From the NCBI RefSeq assembly GCF_002001085.1, contig NZ_MUNU01000008.1, forward strand, positions 83,406-147,405: a stretch of DNA of 64,000 nt. The letters are read 5' to 3'. This DNA comes from Rhodanobacter sp. B05 (GTDB lineage: Bacteria > Pseudomonadota > Gammaproteobacteria > Xanthomonadales > Rhodanobacteraceae). Under the pieces are notes generated by a model, which saw only the letters and a program-made list of their open reading frames with translations, did not search any database and was not told the origin of the DNA. Shown piece after piece: positions 1 to 6,527 of this stretch. Each line of letters opens with the position of its first letter. Positions within the stretch are counted from its first letter, which is position 1. A program made the position numbers and the translations under genes.

Positions 1-801
1 CAGTGATCGCGACAGCAGCCCCTCATCGAAGTGATGGCGGCGTTCCGCACCATCCAGCGGATCGACCGAGCGTTGTGCCGACGGAAACACGAACTGCCAG
101 CCAAATTCCCGCCCGGCCTGGGGATACTTGCGCGCCAGGGCATGCGGCAGGCGCGCTACGCCAAAACCCGCAAGCAAGTCACTGTCATGCAGCACGCGGG
201 CGCGCTCGATCTCGCGCTGCAAAGGCTCGATCAGCCGCTTCGGCAATACCGTGCGCCGATCCTTGCCGCCCTTGCCGTCACGCACGGTGATTTCGTTGCG
301 CGCAAAATCCACATCCTTCACGCGTAATCGCATGCACTCCATCAACCGCATACCGGTGCCATACAAGAGACTAGCCAGCAGCCATGGCCGCCCCTCCATC
401 TGCGCCAGCAATGTTTGTATCTCGGTACACGACAACACCGTGGGGACGCGTTGCGAACGCTTCGCGCGTACCATCGTCTCCATCCATGGCAAGTCGATCC
501 GCAACACCTCGCGGTAGAGAAAAAGCAACGCCGACAACGCCTGATTCTGCGTACTGGCCGCCACGCCTCCGCGCACCGCAAGCCCGGACAGGAAGCCCTC
601 CACTTCCACTGCGCCCATGTCCCGCGGATGACGCTTTCCGTTCGCCAGGATGAACCGGCGTATCCATCCCACGTAGATGGTCTCGGTACGCAAACTGTAG
701 TGTTTGAGCCGTAAACGTCGCCGAACCTCGTCGAGCAAGCGGGGCGCCGGCGCCCCCGGCTTGGCAGCTGTTATCACCGGCGAATGTGAGGGATAAGACA
801 T
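1..801 (-). CDS. intI: Integron integrase IntI (3' end outside window)
   Basis: This is a tyrosine recombinase that catalyses attC x attI and attC x attC cassette recombination. The leftward frame is open from an ATG at 801 to the window edge, giving 267 codons. The N-terminal SAM-like core-binding domain spans about residues 20-110. The catalytic domain begins near 120, with box I YGTGMRLMECMRL holding the first catalytic Arg at about residue 152. It is followed by VKDVDF and then the segment LPHALARKYPQAG and the RRHH motif, both typical of IntI proteins. About 60-70 C-terminal residues, including the HxxR and Tyr motifs, should lie outside the window. It points away from the cassettes, the standard integron layout. 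Whether it is intact beyond the edge cannot be seen. Confidence 0.93.
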   Translation of the reverse strand, partial: MSYPSHSPVITAAKPGAPAPRLLDEVRRRLRLKHYSLRTETIYVGWIRRFILANGKRHPRDMGAVEVEGFLSGLAVRGGVAASTQNQALSALLFLYREVLRIDLPWMETMVRAKRSQRVPTVLSCTEIQTLLAQMEGRPWLLASLLYGTGMRLMECMRLRVKDVDFARNEITVRDGKGGKDRRTVLPKRLIEPLQREIERARVLHDSDLLAGFGVARLPHALARKYPQAGREFGWQFVFPSAQRSVDPLDGAERRHHFDEGLLSRSL

Positions 802-969
802 AGCGCCTCGATCCGTGAGATATGCCACGGCAGCATCACCCCCCGCCCGTCGCAGCCGCCATCCGGCAACCCCTTGTCCACTCGTAGGATTTGTACGCTT
901 GACGACCGTCCGTCGAAAGCTGAACATCCATTGCATATGCCCCGAATTGGGGTCTACTAAGCGTTAGGC
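802..969. promoter_or_regulatory. attI / integron leader region
   Basis: This is the non-coding stretch between the intI start and the first cassette. It ends with the core GTTAGGC at 963-969, where the first cassette joins after the G at 963. A short CCCC-gaatt-GGGG dyad lies at about 939-951. By family knowledge it should hold attI and may hold the cassette promoter and the intI promoter. I could not assign -35/-10 boxes with confidence. Confidence 0.75.
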
Positions 970-979
970 ACCACAAGAA

Positions 980-1345
980 ATGATTTCGCACGCCGAGCTT
1001 GTCGAATCCATTTTCGGTTACTGGCCCGAGTTCGCAGATGGTCGCATCGAACTATTCTCGTTCGAGCAACCTGGCATCGTCTGCCTCAGAATCTTCTACA
1101 TCGACGCCAATATCAAAAGGGCTGCTACGGTCAGCTTGCGATTCACCGGTGTCACCGAAGTAGATCTTTCTGAGTTTCGTTCGGAAAACGTCGTAGACGC
1201 TCTAAGCATCTCTTCTGTGTCTCCTTCGGTCGTTACAATCGAGGGCTGTTACGGCCTGTGCGGCACCTTCACTTGTGCCTCTGTGGAGGTTACGGGCGCG
1301 GTGCCTAACAATTCGTTCAAGGCGGACGGCTTCGCCGCCGCTTAA
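980..1345 (+). CDS. Cassette 1: Imm50-like immunity protein
   Basis: The protein has 121 residues. Its N-terminus (HAELVESIFGYWPEFADGRI), the repeated LRF-type strands and the element LSEFRSENVVDALSI resemble the Imm50 family of immunity proteins, which neutralise polymorphic toxins. No toxin gene is adjacent, so it would be an orphan. The start ATG lies 17 nt after the cassette junction, with no clear Shine-Dalgarno. The reading frame runs into attC1, so the last 14 residues or so (PNNSFKADGFAAA) are templated by the recombination site, and the stop TAA lies in the attC stem. The family call rests on remembered motif pattern, not on a search. Confidence 0.6.
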   Translation: MISHAELVESIFGYWPEFADGRIELFSFEQPGIVCLRIFYIDANIKRAATVSLRFTGVTEVDLSEFRSENVVDALSISSVSPSVVTIEGCYGLCGTFTCASVEVTGAVPNNSFKADGFAAA

Positions 1346-1359
1346 CTCTAGCGTTAGAC
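1303..1359. repeat. attC1 recombination site
   Basis: The left core GCCTAAC is at 1303-1309 and the right core GTTAGAC at 1353-1359. They flank a dyad around GGCGGACGG-CTTCG-CCGCCGC. The right core differs from the consensus at one base. It contains the stop codon of cassette gene 1. Confidence 0.93.
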
Positions 1360-1372
1360 CTAAACAGAAAGT

Positions 1373-1756
1373 ATGGCAATCGACATCAAGCCTTCTCGAA
1401 TTGCGCTCTGGTGCGTCGTACTAGGCGCTAGCGCTTGTCTGTTTGCGCTACTTAAATACGTCGTATCTAGTTCCCATCCCATGCCAACAAGGGCGCTTGT
1501 GTCATGCGAGCCGGTCCCGGCGTGGATAGACTGGGTGAGCCCCGAGCTCACGATTTCACAGCTGAGATCGAAACCGCCGACACGCACCACGGAAGGCCTT
1601 TCACATGCAGACTGGGAATATTTCCTTCAAGATCGTCGAGCAGGCGATTCTATTCACGGGTTCGCAACATCATTTTCTAAGGGTTACTTGATACTAAGGG
1701 GACAATGTGTGGTTTCTCGAATCACGGTAACAACCTGGTGTTGCGGCGGGCCTTAG
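1373..1756 (+). CDS. Cassette 2: membrane-anchored hypothetical protein
   Basis: This 127-residue protein has no family I recognise. One hydrophobic segment at about residues 10-31 (ALWCVVLGASACLFALLKYVV) predicts an N-terminal anchor. About 95 polar residues follow, with Cys at about 45, 112, 123 and 124, likely periplasmic. The ATG follows the cassette junction by about 20 nt and the sequence acagaaagt precedes it. The stop TAG lies directly before the attC2 left core, so this protein does not carry the attC-encoded tail seen in cassettes 1 and 3. Confidence 0.6.
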   Translation: MAIDIKPSRIALWCVVLGASACLFALLKYVVSSSHPMPTRALVSCEPVPAWIDWVSPELTISQLRSKPPTRTTEGLSHADWEYFLQDRRAGDSIHGFATSFSKGYLILRGQCVVSRITVTTWCCGGP

Positions 1757-1812
1757 GTCTAACATCTCATTCAAGCGGACGGCTGCGCCGCCGCTTAATT
1801 CCAGCGTTAGGC
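1757..1812. repeat. attC2 recombination site
   Basis: The left core is GTCTAAC (1757-1763) and the right core GTTAGGC (1806-1812). They flank the conserved dyad, here with CTGCG rather than CTTCG at its tip. Confidence 0.9.
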
Positions 1813-1830
1813 CTTAAAAGAAGAGCAACG

Positions 1831-2265
1831 ATGCCAGCCATTCGCTCGTACAAAAGAGGTCTTGAGTTCCCACATGAAGGTTTCGTGCAGCTCTCAATCG
1901 AGGCGCATTTTCGAGCCGCTGGCTTCGACCTCATCAACGACGGCCAAGTAGATCTGCTATGTACTCACCCGGTAACTGGTGAGGCTTGGCACATTGAGGC
2001 AAAGGGGCTAACCACGCAGGTGGGCCTAGATTTTCGTACCGGCCTTGGCCAGCTCGTCCAAGGTATGCGCTCCGAGACTTCAAAGTACGGTGCCGCAATT
2101 CCGGACACCCCTGCGTTCCGCGCGCAAATTGCTAAACTCAGCCCATGGGTTGTTTCAGCTCTGCATATCCATTGGCTGCTCGTGTCACCAGATGGGTCAG
2201 TCCATATCGTTGCTCCGGGCGGGCCTAACAGTTCGTTCAAGGCGGACGGCTTCGCCGCCGCTTAA
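1831..2265 (+). CDS. Cassette 3: PD-(D/E)XK nuclease-like protein
   Basis: The protein has 144 residues from the ATG at 1831, chosen because it is the first ATG after the cassette junction; the longer frame would start in the previous cassette. The segment GQVDLLCTHPVTGEAWHIEAKG fits a PD-(D/E)XK nuclease core: Asp in VDLL, then the E-x-K of IEAKG in the next strand. A helix with Gln (GLGQLVQGM) follows, as in Mrr-like and Holliday-junction-like members. It could be a restriction-type or DNA-repair nuclease, or a defence effector; no methylase is adjacent. The C-terminus PNSSFKADGFAAA is encoded by attC3. The fold call is motif-based only. Confidence 0.65.
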   Translation: MPAIRSYKRGLEFPHEGFVQLSIEAHFRAAGFDLINDGQVDLLCTHPVTGEAWHIEAKGLTTQVGLDFRTGLGQLVQGMRSETSKYGAAIPDTPAFRAQIAKLSPWVVSALHIHWLLVSPDGSVHIVAPGGPNSSFKADGFAAA

Positions 2266-2279
2266 CTCCAGCGTTAGGC
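2223..2279. repeat. attC3 recombination site
   Basis: Left core GCCTAAC (2223-2229) and right core GTTAGGC (2273-2279) flank the consensus dyad. It holds the stop codon of cassette gene 3. Confidence 0.93.
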
Positions 2280-2326
2280 GCTAGTTGGCAAGTCCCGCAT
2301 ACACAGCATCCGAATGAGAACTCTTC

Positions 2327-2566
2327 ATGATGAAAAGCATTAATTGGGATGAAACAGGAACGCTCCGCCAAGTCTCTTGCGGTTATGACATACGAACGGA
2401 CCCGCTCTGGATATTGGTAACAACAGCCATGCAGGGACACGAAGGCTCAGTCGAAGATATGGAGATTATTATGGAATCTGGGAGTCACTACGGACCCAAC
2501 CAAATTCGCACTTTGGCAATACAACCTGACCGTAAAGCCTTTCTAAAACTCAATGAGCGCGCCTAA
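2327..2566 (+). CDS. Cassette 4: small hypothetical protein
   Basis: This 79-residue protein is not recognised. It starts at an ATG-ATG pair 53 nt into the cassette. It is soluble and acidic in its middle part (GHEGSVEDMEIIMESGSHYG), with no membrane segment. The stop TAA lies inside the attC4 left core (GCC TAA C), so the attC core itself supplies translation termination. Base composition is lower in GC than the chromosomal genes downstream, in keeping with an imported cassette. Confidence 0.5.
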   Translation: MMKSINWDETGTLRQVSCGYDIRTDPLWILVTTAMQGHEGSVEDMEIIMESGSHYGPNQIRTLAIQPDRKAFLKLNERA

Positions 2567-2618
2567 CAAGGCATTCAAGCGGACGGGCTTCGCCCGCCGC
2601 TTAACTTAGGCGTTAGGC
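2561..2618. repeat. attC4 recombination site
   Basis: Left core GCCTAAC (2561-2567) and right core GTTAGGC (2612-2618). The dyad is one pair longer than in its neighbours, with arms around GGACGGGCTTCGCCCGCC. Confidence 0.92.
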
Positions 2619-2636
2619 GCAAAAGGAGAGATTTTC

Positions 2637-3227
2637 ATGGCTGATTTACCAACAACAGAAGAAGCAGAGCAAGAAGTTCTGAAGGTATTTGATAAGTTCG
2701 GAGTTAGACCCGACGAAATGCTAATGCTAAGAAGCCTTTTGGCTTCTTGGAACCACAATCGATTTCGAATGCAGGACCTCCAAGACGCGCTACAGTCCCT
2801 TGCCGACTCAGGCGCGATTTACGTCAAAGAGAATAGTCCTTCTGGATCTTTCTTCCTTACCAAAGAAGGCTATGCGCGCATCCCTTCCCGGGCTCCCGCC
2901 TCGGCCTCCATTCCGTCGGCATCCATTCCAGCAGCAATAACTATTTCTGGTCACAACGCCCGCATCAATATCAATTCCACGGACAATTCCGTCAATGTTA
3001 TTCAAGTCAATGAGACGGTTCTCGACGACGTGATCTCAGCCCTAGCCTCGCTACCGGATCAACCGGGCAGAGAGGTAGCCGTTGCTGCAGCGAAAGATCT
3101 AAAGACACATGCCGGCAAACCCTCCTTCGCGGGAAAGTACAAGGATTTCATGTCATCCGTGTCTGATCACGTTAGTATTATTTCTGCAATAGCCCCATAT
3201 CTGGGTGCACTTGCTCACATGCTCTAG
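2637..3227 (+). CDS. Cassette 5: winged-helix protein with NINSTDNS motif
   Basis: The protein has 196 residues and the best ribosome binding site of the array (aaaggagag, 9 nt before ATG). Residues 1-80 look like a winged-helix domain: helices to about residue 65, then a wing-like hairpin GAIYVKENSPSGSFFLTKEGYARI. An Ala/Pro/Ser linker follows at about 82-102. Residues 103-125 contain GHNARININSTDNSVNVIQV, a beta motif I associate with several phage-defence proteins such as AbiTii-type. A helical region and a hydrophobic C-terminus (ISAIAPYLGALAHML) complete it. A sensor-plus-effector role in phage defence is possible but inferred. The stop lies before attC5. Confidence 0.6.
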   Translation: MADLPTTEEAEQEVLKVFDKFGVRPDEMLMLRSLLASWNHNRFRMQDLQDALQSLADSGAIYVKENSPSGSFFLTKEGYARIPSRAPASASIPSASIPAAITISGHNARININSTDNSVNVIQVNETVLDDVISALASLPDQPGREVAVAAAKDLKTHAGKPSFAGKYKDFMSSVSDHVSIISAIAPYLGALAHML

Positions 3228-3233
3228 GTTTGC

Positions 3234-3290
3234 GCCTAACAATTCGTTCAAGGCGGACGGCTTCGCCGCCGCTTAACTCCAGCGTTAGGC
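3234..3290. repeat. attC5 recombination site
   Basis: Left core GCCTAAC (3234-3240) and right core GTTAGGC (3284-3290) flank the consensus dyad. Confidence 0.93.
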
Positions 3291-3644
3291 GGCAGAGCGT
3301 TTTCCCTGCGTAGTTCCTCGCGCGTTTCACGTCTTGGCTTCGTGTTGGCAAAGCGACGCTTGCTGTTCCTGGCCGGCCTGCGTTGCTGTCTTTCGCGCGC
3401 TTGGCCGTCTGTTGTGTCTTGCGCGCGCTGACGCACATCGCATCTTCGTACTTTGTCGTGCGCGCAGTTCGCTGCAACGTGGCGCTCGTTGCCAGCGGCT
3501 CGTTCCTCGCGCGCAGGCCGCAAGCTTCGTGGCATTGCCGGGCTTTCAAAGCAGCGCTATCGTGTTCGCACACGGCGGGGTAACCGTGCTGCCGTCTAAC
3601 ATCTCGTTCAAGGCGGACGGCTTCGCCGCCGCTTAACTCTAGCG
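3285..3644 (+). other. Cassette 6: no convincing coding sequence
   Basis: This 360-bp cassette is bounded by normal attC sites but has no ATG-started ORF that looks like a protein. A non-ATG plus-strand frame (3334-3636) and a minus-strand frame (3248-3535) are open. Both are Arg- or Cys-rich low-complexity translations, typical of shadow frames in GC-rich DNA. It may carry a promoter or a small RNA, or a degenerate gene; nothing in the sequence decides. Confidence 0.6.
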
Positions 3645-3650
3645 TTAGGC
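3594..3650. repeat. attC6 recombination site
   Basis: Left core GTCTAAC (3594-3600) and right core GTTAGGC (3644-3650) flank the consensus dyad. Confidence 0.92.
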
Positions 3651-3654
3651 ACTC

Positions 3655-3948
3655 ATGTCAAAGCGTGTTCAATTGATTGTGCTGGGTATCGTGTTGGCCC
3701 TTTCCATGGCCTCATTCGCTATCGCTCGCCTCTACTCGCCATCTTTGGCTTTCAAAATTGGCGTCGCACCGGTCGTATTCGCGGGGTTGGCTCTTTTTGG
3801 TCACCTCATCACACTCGATGACGACGCAAGAGGTGGCTTTTCCAATCCTCAGTCTTCGTCTGGCATCTGGCGCAGCTCGCTGTTGGCGCTTACGCTAAAG
3901 GCGGGGCTGTTCGGGCTCGTATGCTTTCTAGTTTTTTCGGGCCTGTAG
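3655..3948 (+). CDS. Cassette 7: small three-helix membrane protein
   Basis: The protein has 97 residues and three predicted membrane segments: about residues 7-26 (LIVLGIVLALSMASFAIA), 33-53 (AFKIGVAPVVFAGLALFGHL) and 77-96 (LALTLKAGLFGLVCFLVF). A short polar loop DDDARGGFSNPQSSSG separates the last two. No family is recognised. The ATG begins 5 nt after the attC6 right core, so the ribosome binding site would have to come from attC6 sequence or be absent. Small membrane proteins are common integron cargo. Confidence 0.6.
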   Translation: MSKRVQLIVLGIVLALSMASFAIARLYSPSLAFKIGVAPVVFAGLALFGHLITLDDDARGGFSNPQSSSGIWRSSLLALTLKAGLFGLVCFLVFSGL

Positions 3949-4010
3949 CAAACATGCTTCGGGGTGCCTAACAACTCGTTCAAGGCGGACGGGATAGTTC
4001 CTTCGCTTTA

Positions 4011-4403
4011 GTGGACACCCTGAACTACCACTTCAGGAGTCCGCACCATGCCGAACCAGGTCCACGAACCACCTACCGGTACACCCACGAATTCAAGGCG
4101 ACGGCCGTCCGTTTGAGCCAGCTGTCTGGCGTTGCGGTACAGGATGTTGCTGCGTCGCTTTACATCCATCCGTTCATGCTGTCTCGTTGGCGCAAACAGG
4201 CGCGCGAGGGTGTGATCATGACGAAGGGTGTGGCGGTGGATAAGGCCGTAGCGGCGGAGCTCAAGGAGCTGCGTCGCGTGAAGAAAGCCTATGAGCAATT
4301 GAAGATTGAGCATGACCTTTTAAAAAAAGCGATCGCGTTCACTTCCGCTCGAAAGGTGACATCTTCGCCTTCATCAAACAGCAGCAAGAGTTCCACCCCG
4401 TGA
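4011..4403 (+). CDS. IS3-family OrfA (helix-turn-helix)
   Basis: OrfA supplies the DNA-binding N-terminus of the transposase. The frame shows a transposase_8-type HTH ([39 protein letters not shown]) and then a coiled coil with Leu/Val spacing ([27 protein letters not shown]). The only in-frame start is a GTG at 4011 inside the terminal repeat. An AGGAG with a well-spaced ATG lies at 4048 but in another frame, and moving one base after codon 10 would join it to this frame. That suggests a one-base loss in this copy, or a non-standard start. The frame ends at 4403, overlapping orfB by 4 nt. Confidence 0.8.
   Translation: MDTLNYHFRSPHHAEPGPRTTYRYTHEFKATAVRLSQLSGVAVQDVAASLYIHPFMLSRWRKQAREGVIMTKGVAVDKAVAAELKELRRVKKAYEQLKIEHDLLKKAIAFTSARKVTSSPSSNSSKSSTP
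4320..4329 (+). other. Programmed -1 frameshift site (A7)
   Basis: The run TTAAAAAAAG at 4320-4329 contains the heptamer A-AAA-AAA in the orfA frame. A -1 slip here leads through an open stretch ([16 protein letters not shown]...) into orfB without a stop, as in the fused OrfAB transposase of IS3 elements. Confidence 0.75.
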
Positions 4404-5209
4404 GGCTGTTGTGCCGACTGTATGGCGTCAGCGCGAGTGGGTTCTATGCGTGGCGTGATCGTCCGGCCAGCCCGCGGATCCAGGAGGATGGGCGTCTGCT
4501 CGGGAAGATTCGCCAGATACATGACGACAGCCGACAGACCTACGGCAGCCCGCGCGTGCATGCGGGGCTGCGCGACGAAGGCGAGTCGGTCGGACGCCGT
4601 CGGGTCGCGCGCTTGATGCGGGATAACGCCGTCCGAGGGTGTTCGGCCGATCTGTATCGACGCTGCCCGGGCGTGGATCGCTTCTTCTCCAGCGTCGACA
4701 ACCACGTCCATGAGTTGACCGTGGATCGGCCTGATCAGGTGTGGGTGACGGACGTGACCTATCTGAAAGTGTCGGGAACATGGCGATACCTGGCGACGGT
4801 CATGGACCGCTACTCGCGACGCCTGCTGGGATGGTCGCTGGGCCCGGATCGAACCGCCCGCCTCACGCGCCGGGCACTGGCGGCGGCCCTGCGCCAACGC
4901 CAACCACCGCCCGGCACGCTGCTGCACAGTGATCGCGGCGTGGAGTTTCTGGCCAGCGACTTCAAGCAGGCGCTGGCCAGCGCCGGGCTGGTGCAGAGCG
5001 TGAACCGTCCGCATCGCATGACCGACAACGCACACATGGAATCGTGGAACAAAACCATGAAGTCCGACATGTACCACCGCCAGAACTTCACCAGCGAACC
5101 CAAGCTCAGAGCGGCCGTACGCAGCTACGTCGATTTCTACAACCACAAGCGCCTACACTCGGCACTTGGCTATCGCTCTCCCGTCGAGTTCGAAGCCTTG
5201 GCTGCCTAA
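4400..5209 (+). CDS. IS3-family OrfB transposase (DDE)
   Basis: This is the catalytic part of the transposase, an rve-type integrase core. It has 269 residues from GTG at 4400, though it is probably made mainly as OrfAB by frameshift. An HTH_21-type region ([17 protein letters not shown]) at about 45-62 precedes the core. The DDE triad appears intact: Asp118 in WVTDVTYL, Asp178 in [10 protein letters not shown] and Glu214 in DNAHMESW, with 35 residues between the last two. The C-terminus [19 protein letters not shown] is the standard IS3 ending. The element could be active if orfA is expressed. Confidence 0.93.
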   Translation: MRLLCRLYGVSASGFYAWRDRPASPRIQEDGRLLGKIRQIHDDSRQTYGSPRVHAGLRDEGESVGRRRVARLMRDNAVRGCSADLYRRCPGVDRFFSSVDNHVHELTVDRPDQVWVTDVTYLKVSGTWRYLATVMDRYSRRLLGWSLGPDRTARLTRRALAAALRQRQPPPGTLLHSDRGVEFLASDFKQALASAGLVQSVNRPHRMTDNAHMESWNKTMKSDMYHRQNFTSEPKLRAAVRSYVDFYNHKRLHSALGYRSPVEFEALAA

Positions 5210-5292
5210 CCAAAGAGTGTCCACTTTTGCGTAGGAACTCTCCGGCTTCGCCGCCGCTTAACTCCAGCGTTAGGCATCACGAAGGAATCACC

Positions 5293-5775
5293 GTGTCACG
5301 TCAGCTATTGAGCCAATCATGCGCGTGCAGTTGCGGCGAATCGCGATTCGCGGTGAGCGGAATGCCAATCACTCGCCTGCTGTGTCATTGCACGATCTGC
5401 CAATCCGTCTGCAAGCAGCCGTTTGCAGATGTCACGGCCTGGTGGGGAGGAGCCATTACCTTGCCAGAACGTCACAACGTTCAATTCAAGAAGTATCGCG
5501 CACCGCCAGCACTGCGCCGAGGAACGTGCGGGTCCTGTGGCATGCCAGTCGTCGGTTTTCTGCGGCTGGCGCCGTTCCTGAGGTTGGCCTTCGTCCCTTC
5601 AGCGAACTTCCCCGACCAAGCTGCACTGCCGAAACCCAAGGCGCACATCTTCTATCACCGCCGCCTCACGGACGCCAGCGACAATCTTCCCAAAGTCAGC
5701 GGCTACTGGCCAAGTGAACTCACAGTCACGAAACTCGTCATGGGCGGCATGTTTGATGCAACAAGCAACGCCTAA
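5293..5775 (+). CDS. Cassette 8: GFA-family zinc protein
   Basis: This is a member of the GFA (glutathione-dependent formaldehyde-activating, CENP-V) fold family. It has 160 residues from a GTG at 5293, preceded by gaaggaa; a longer open frame begins inside the IS and is not credible. Zinc ligands are visible: CSC near residue 11-13, CHCTIC near 33-38, and CGSCG near 80-84. The substrate of such proteins is mostly unknown and the glutathione role is doubtful outside a few members. The stop TAA lies in the attC8 left core. A second GFA-family gene, frameshifted, lies at 7791-8194. Confidence 0.82.
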   Translation: MSRQLLSQSCACSCGESRFAVSGMPITRLLCHCTICQSVCKQPFADVTAWWGGAITLPERHNVQFKKYRAPPALRRGTCGSCGMPVVGFLRLAPFLRLAFVPSANFPDQAALPKPKAHIFYHRRLTDASDNLPKVSGYWPSELTVTKLVMGGMFDATSNA

Positions 5776-5826
5776 CTACTCGTTCAAGGTAGACGGCTGC
5801 GCCGCCGCTTAACTCCAGCGTTAGTC
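5770..5826. repeat. attC8 recombination site
   Basis: Left core GCCTAAC (5770-5776) and right core GTTAGTC (5820-5826), the latter a variant. The dyad tip is CTGCG. Confidence 0.9.
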
Positions 5827-5842
5827 GGCATTGGAGAGTTCA

Positions 5843-6196
5843 ATGATTTGCCGTATGTGGCATGGGGTCACCCTGCGCTCCAAGGCCGATGCTTACACGG
5901 CCTTTCTTGAGCAGCGCGCCATTCCGGATTACCGCTTGGTGCCTGGAAACCTAAGCGTTGCGATATTGCGCCGCGACGAGGCTGACGTCTCGCATTTCAT
6001 GACGGTCACGCATTGGGAATCGGAGGAGAGCATTCATGCCTTCGCCGGAGAGGATCTGCTCACCGCCAAATACTACCCGGAAGATCGGGACTTCCTTTTA
6101 GAGTTCGAGCCGGAGGTCCAGCATTTCACGGTTACGGCGATCGAGATGCCGTCTAACCATTCATTCAAGCCGAAGCCGCTTCGCGGCTCGGCTTAA
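5843..6196 (+). CDS. Cassette 9: ABM-fold (antibiotic biosynthesis monooxygenase-like) protein
   Basis: The protein has 117 residues from the ATG at 5843, with ggaga about 6 nt upstream; an in-frame TTG at 5831 is less likely. It shows the dimeric alpha/beta-barrel pattern: RMWHGVTLRSKADAYTAF, then ILRRDEADVSHFMTVTHWES and SIHAFAGEDLL, ending FEPEVQHFTV. Such proteins range from heme-degrading enzymes to quinol monooxygenases, so the reaction is not predictable. The frame continues into attC9 (SNHSFKPKPLRGSA) and stops there, giving a different attC-encoded tail from cassettes 1 and 3. Confidence 0.75.
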   Translation: MICRMWHGVTLRSKADAYTAFLEQRAIPDYRLVPGNLSVAILRRDEADVSHFMTVTHWESEESIHAFAGEDLLTAKYYPEDRDFLLEFEPEVQHFTVTAIEMPSNHSFKPKPLRGSA

Positions 6197-6210
6197 TTCA
6201 GGCGTTAGGC
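6151..6210. repeat. attC9 recombination site (divergent)
   Basis: Left core GTCTAAC (6151-6157) and right core GTTAGGC (6204-6210). At 60 bp, its stem (AAGCCGAAGCCGC...GCGGCTCGGCTT) differs from the array consensus, suggesting a cassette of other origin. Confidence 0.9.
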
Positions 6211-6221
6211 ATCAAGTAGCC

Positions 6222-6467
6222 ATGCAAGACGAGATCAAAAATAGCGTTGTTGCCGTCGTCAAGTTCACCGCGTACTACATCATTTGGTCGTTCGTTCTAT
6301 TCAATCTTGGTCGTGTGTCGCTGCTTCTTGTTACTCTCGGGCAGTATCCGCGAGGCCTTGATGCGCAACGTAACGTCAGCAAAATTTCGCTCGTTGGTAT
6401 TCTTGTACTCGTCTTGGCTTGGTCGCTTGTTGCTATCTACAACAACACACTCGGCGTCCATGCCTAA
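6222..6467 (+). CDS. Cassette 10: small two-helix membrane protein
   Basis: The protein has 81 residues and two hydrophobic segments, about residues 9-38 and 55-75 (LVGILVLVLAWSLVAIYN). The polar loop LGQYPRGLDAQRNVSK lies between them. No family is recognised. The ATG follows the attC9 right core by 12 nt. The stop TAA is in the attC10 left core. Like cassette 7 it would sit in the inner membrane; a toxin, a stress-sensing or an immunity role are all open. Confidence 0.6.
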   Translation: MQDEIKNSVVAVVKFTAYYIIWSFVLFNLGRVSLLLVTLGQYPRGLDAQRNVSKISLVGILVLVLAWSLVAIYNNTLGVHA

Positions 6468-6518
6468 CATTTCGTTCAAGGTGGACGGCTTCGCCGCCGC
6501 CTAACTCCAGCGTTAGGC
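6462..6518. repeat. attC10 recombination site
   Basis: Left core GCCTAAC (6462-6468) and right core GTTAGGC (6512-6518). The stem has GTGGACGG in the left arm and CGCCTAAC in place of CGCTTAAC. Confidence 0.92.
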
Positions 6519-6527
6519 TGCAAAAGG

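Larger units (their letters stand above)
3993..5242 (+). mobile_element. IS3-family insertion sequence
   Basis: The element is 1250 bp with imperfect inverted ends of about 28 bp. The left end begins GATAGTTCC and the right end closes GGAACTCTC; both continue inward to GTGGACAC. It is flanked by 3-bp CGG duplications. It holds orfA and orfB in the IS3 arrangement, with an A-rich slippery run before the junction. The ends GA...TC differ from the TG...CA usual in IS3 elements. Confidence 0.93.
3966..5275. repeat. attC7, split by IS insertion
   Basis: The left half of attC7 (core GCCTAAC at 3966-3972 to 3992) and the right half (5243 to the core GTTAGGC at 5269-5275) are separated by a 1250-bp IS. 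The bases CGG at 3990-3992 and 5243-5245 form a 3-bp target duplication. Removing the IS and one copy restores a consensus attC. The folded site can no longer form normally, so cassettes 7 and 8 are expected to be locked together. Confidence 0.9.

Noticed and set aside
3248..3636. Possible genes on either strand of cassette 6
   Set aside because: The plus frame has no ATG start and is Cys/Arg-rich; the minus frame starts in an attC site and is Arg-rich. Neither resembles a folded protein.
5044..5292. A longer N-terminus for the cassette-8 GFA gene
   Set aside because: This frame begins inside the IS transposase gene and crosses the attC. The GTG at 5293 with a ribosome binding site fits the family start.
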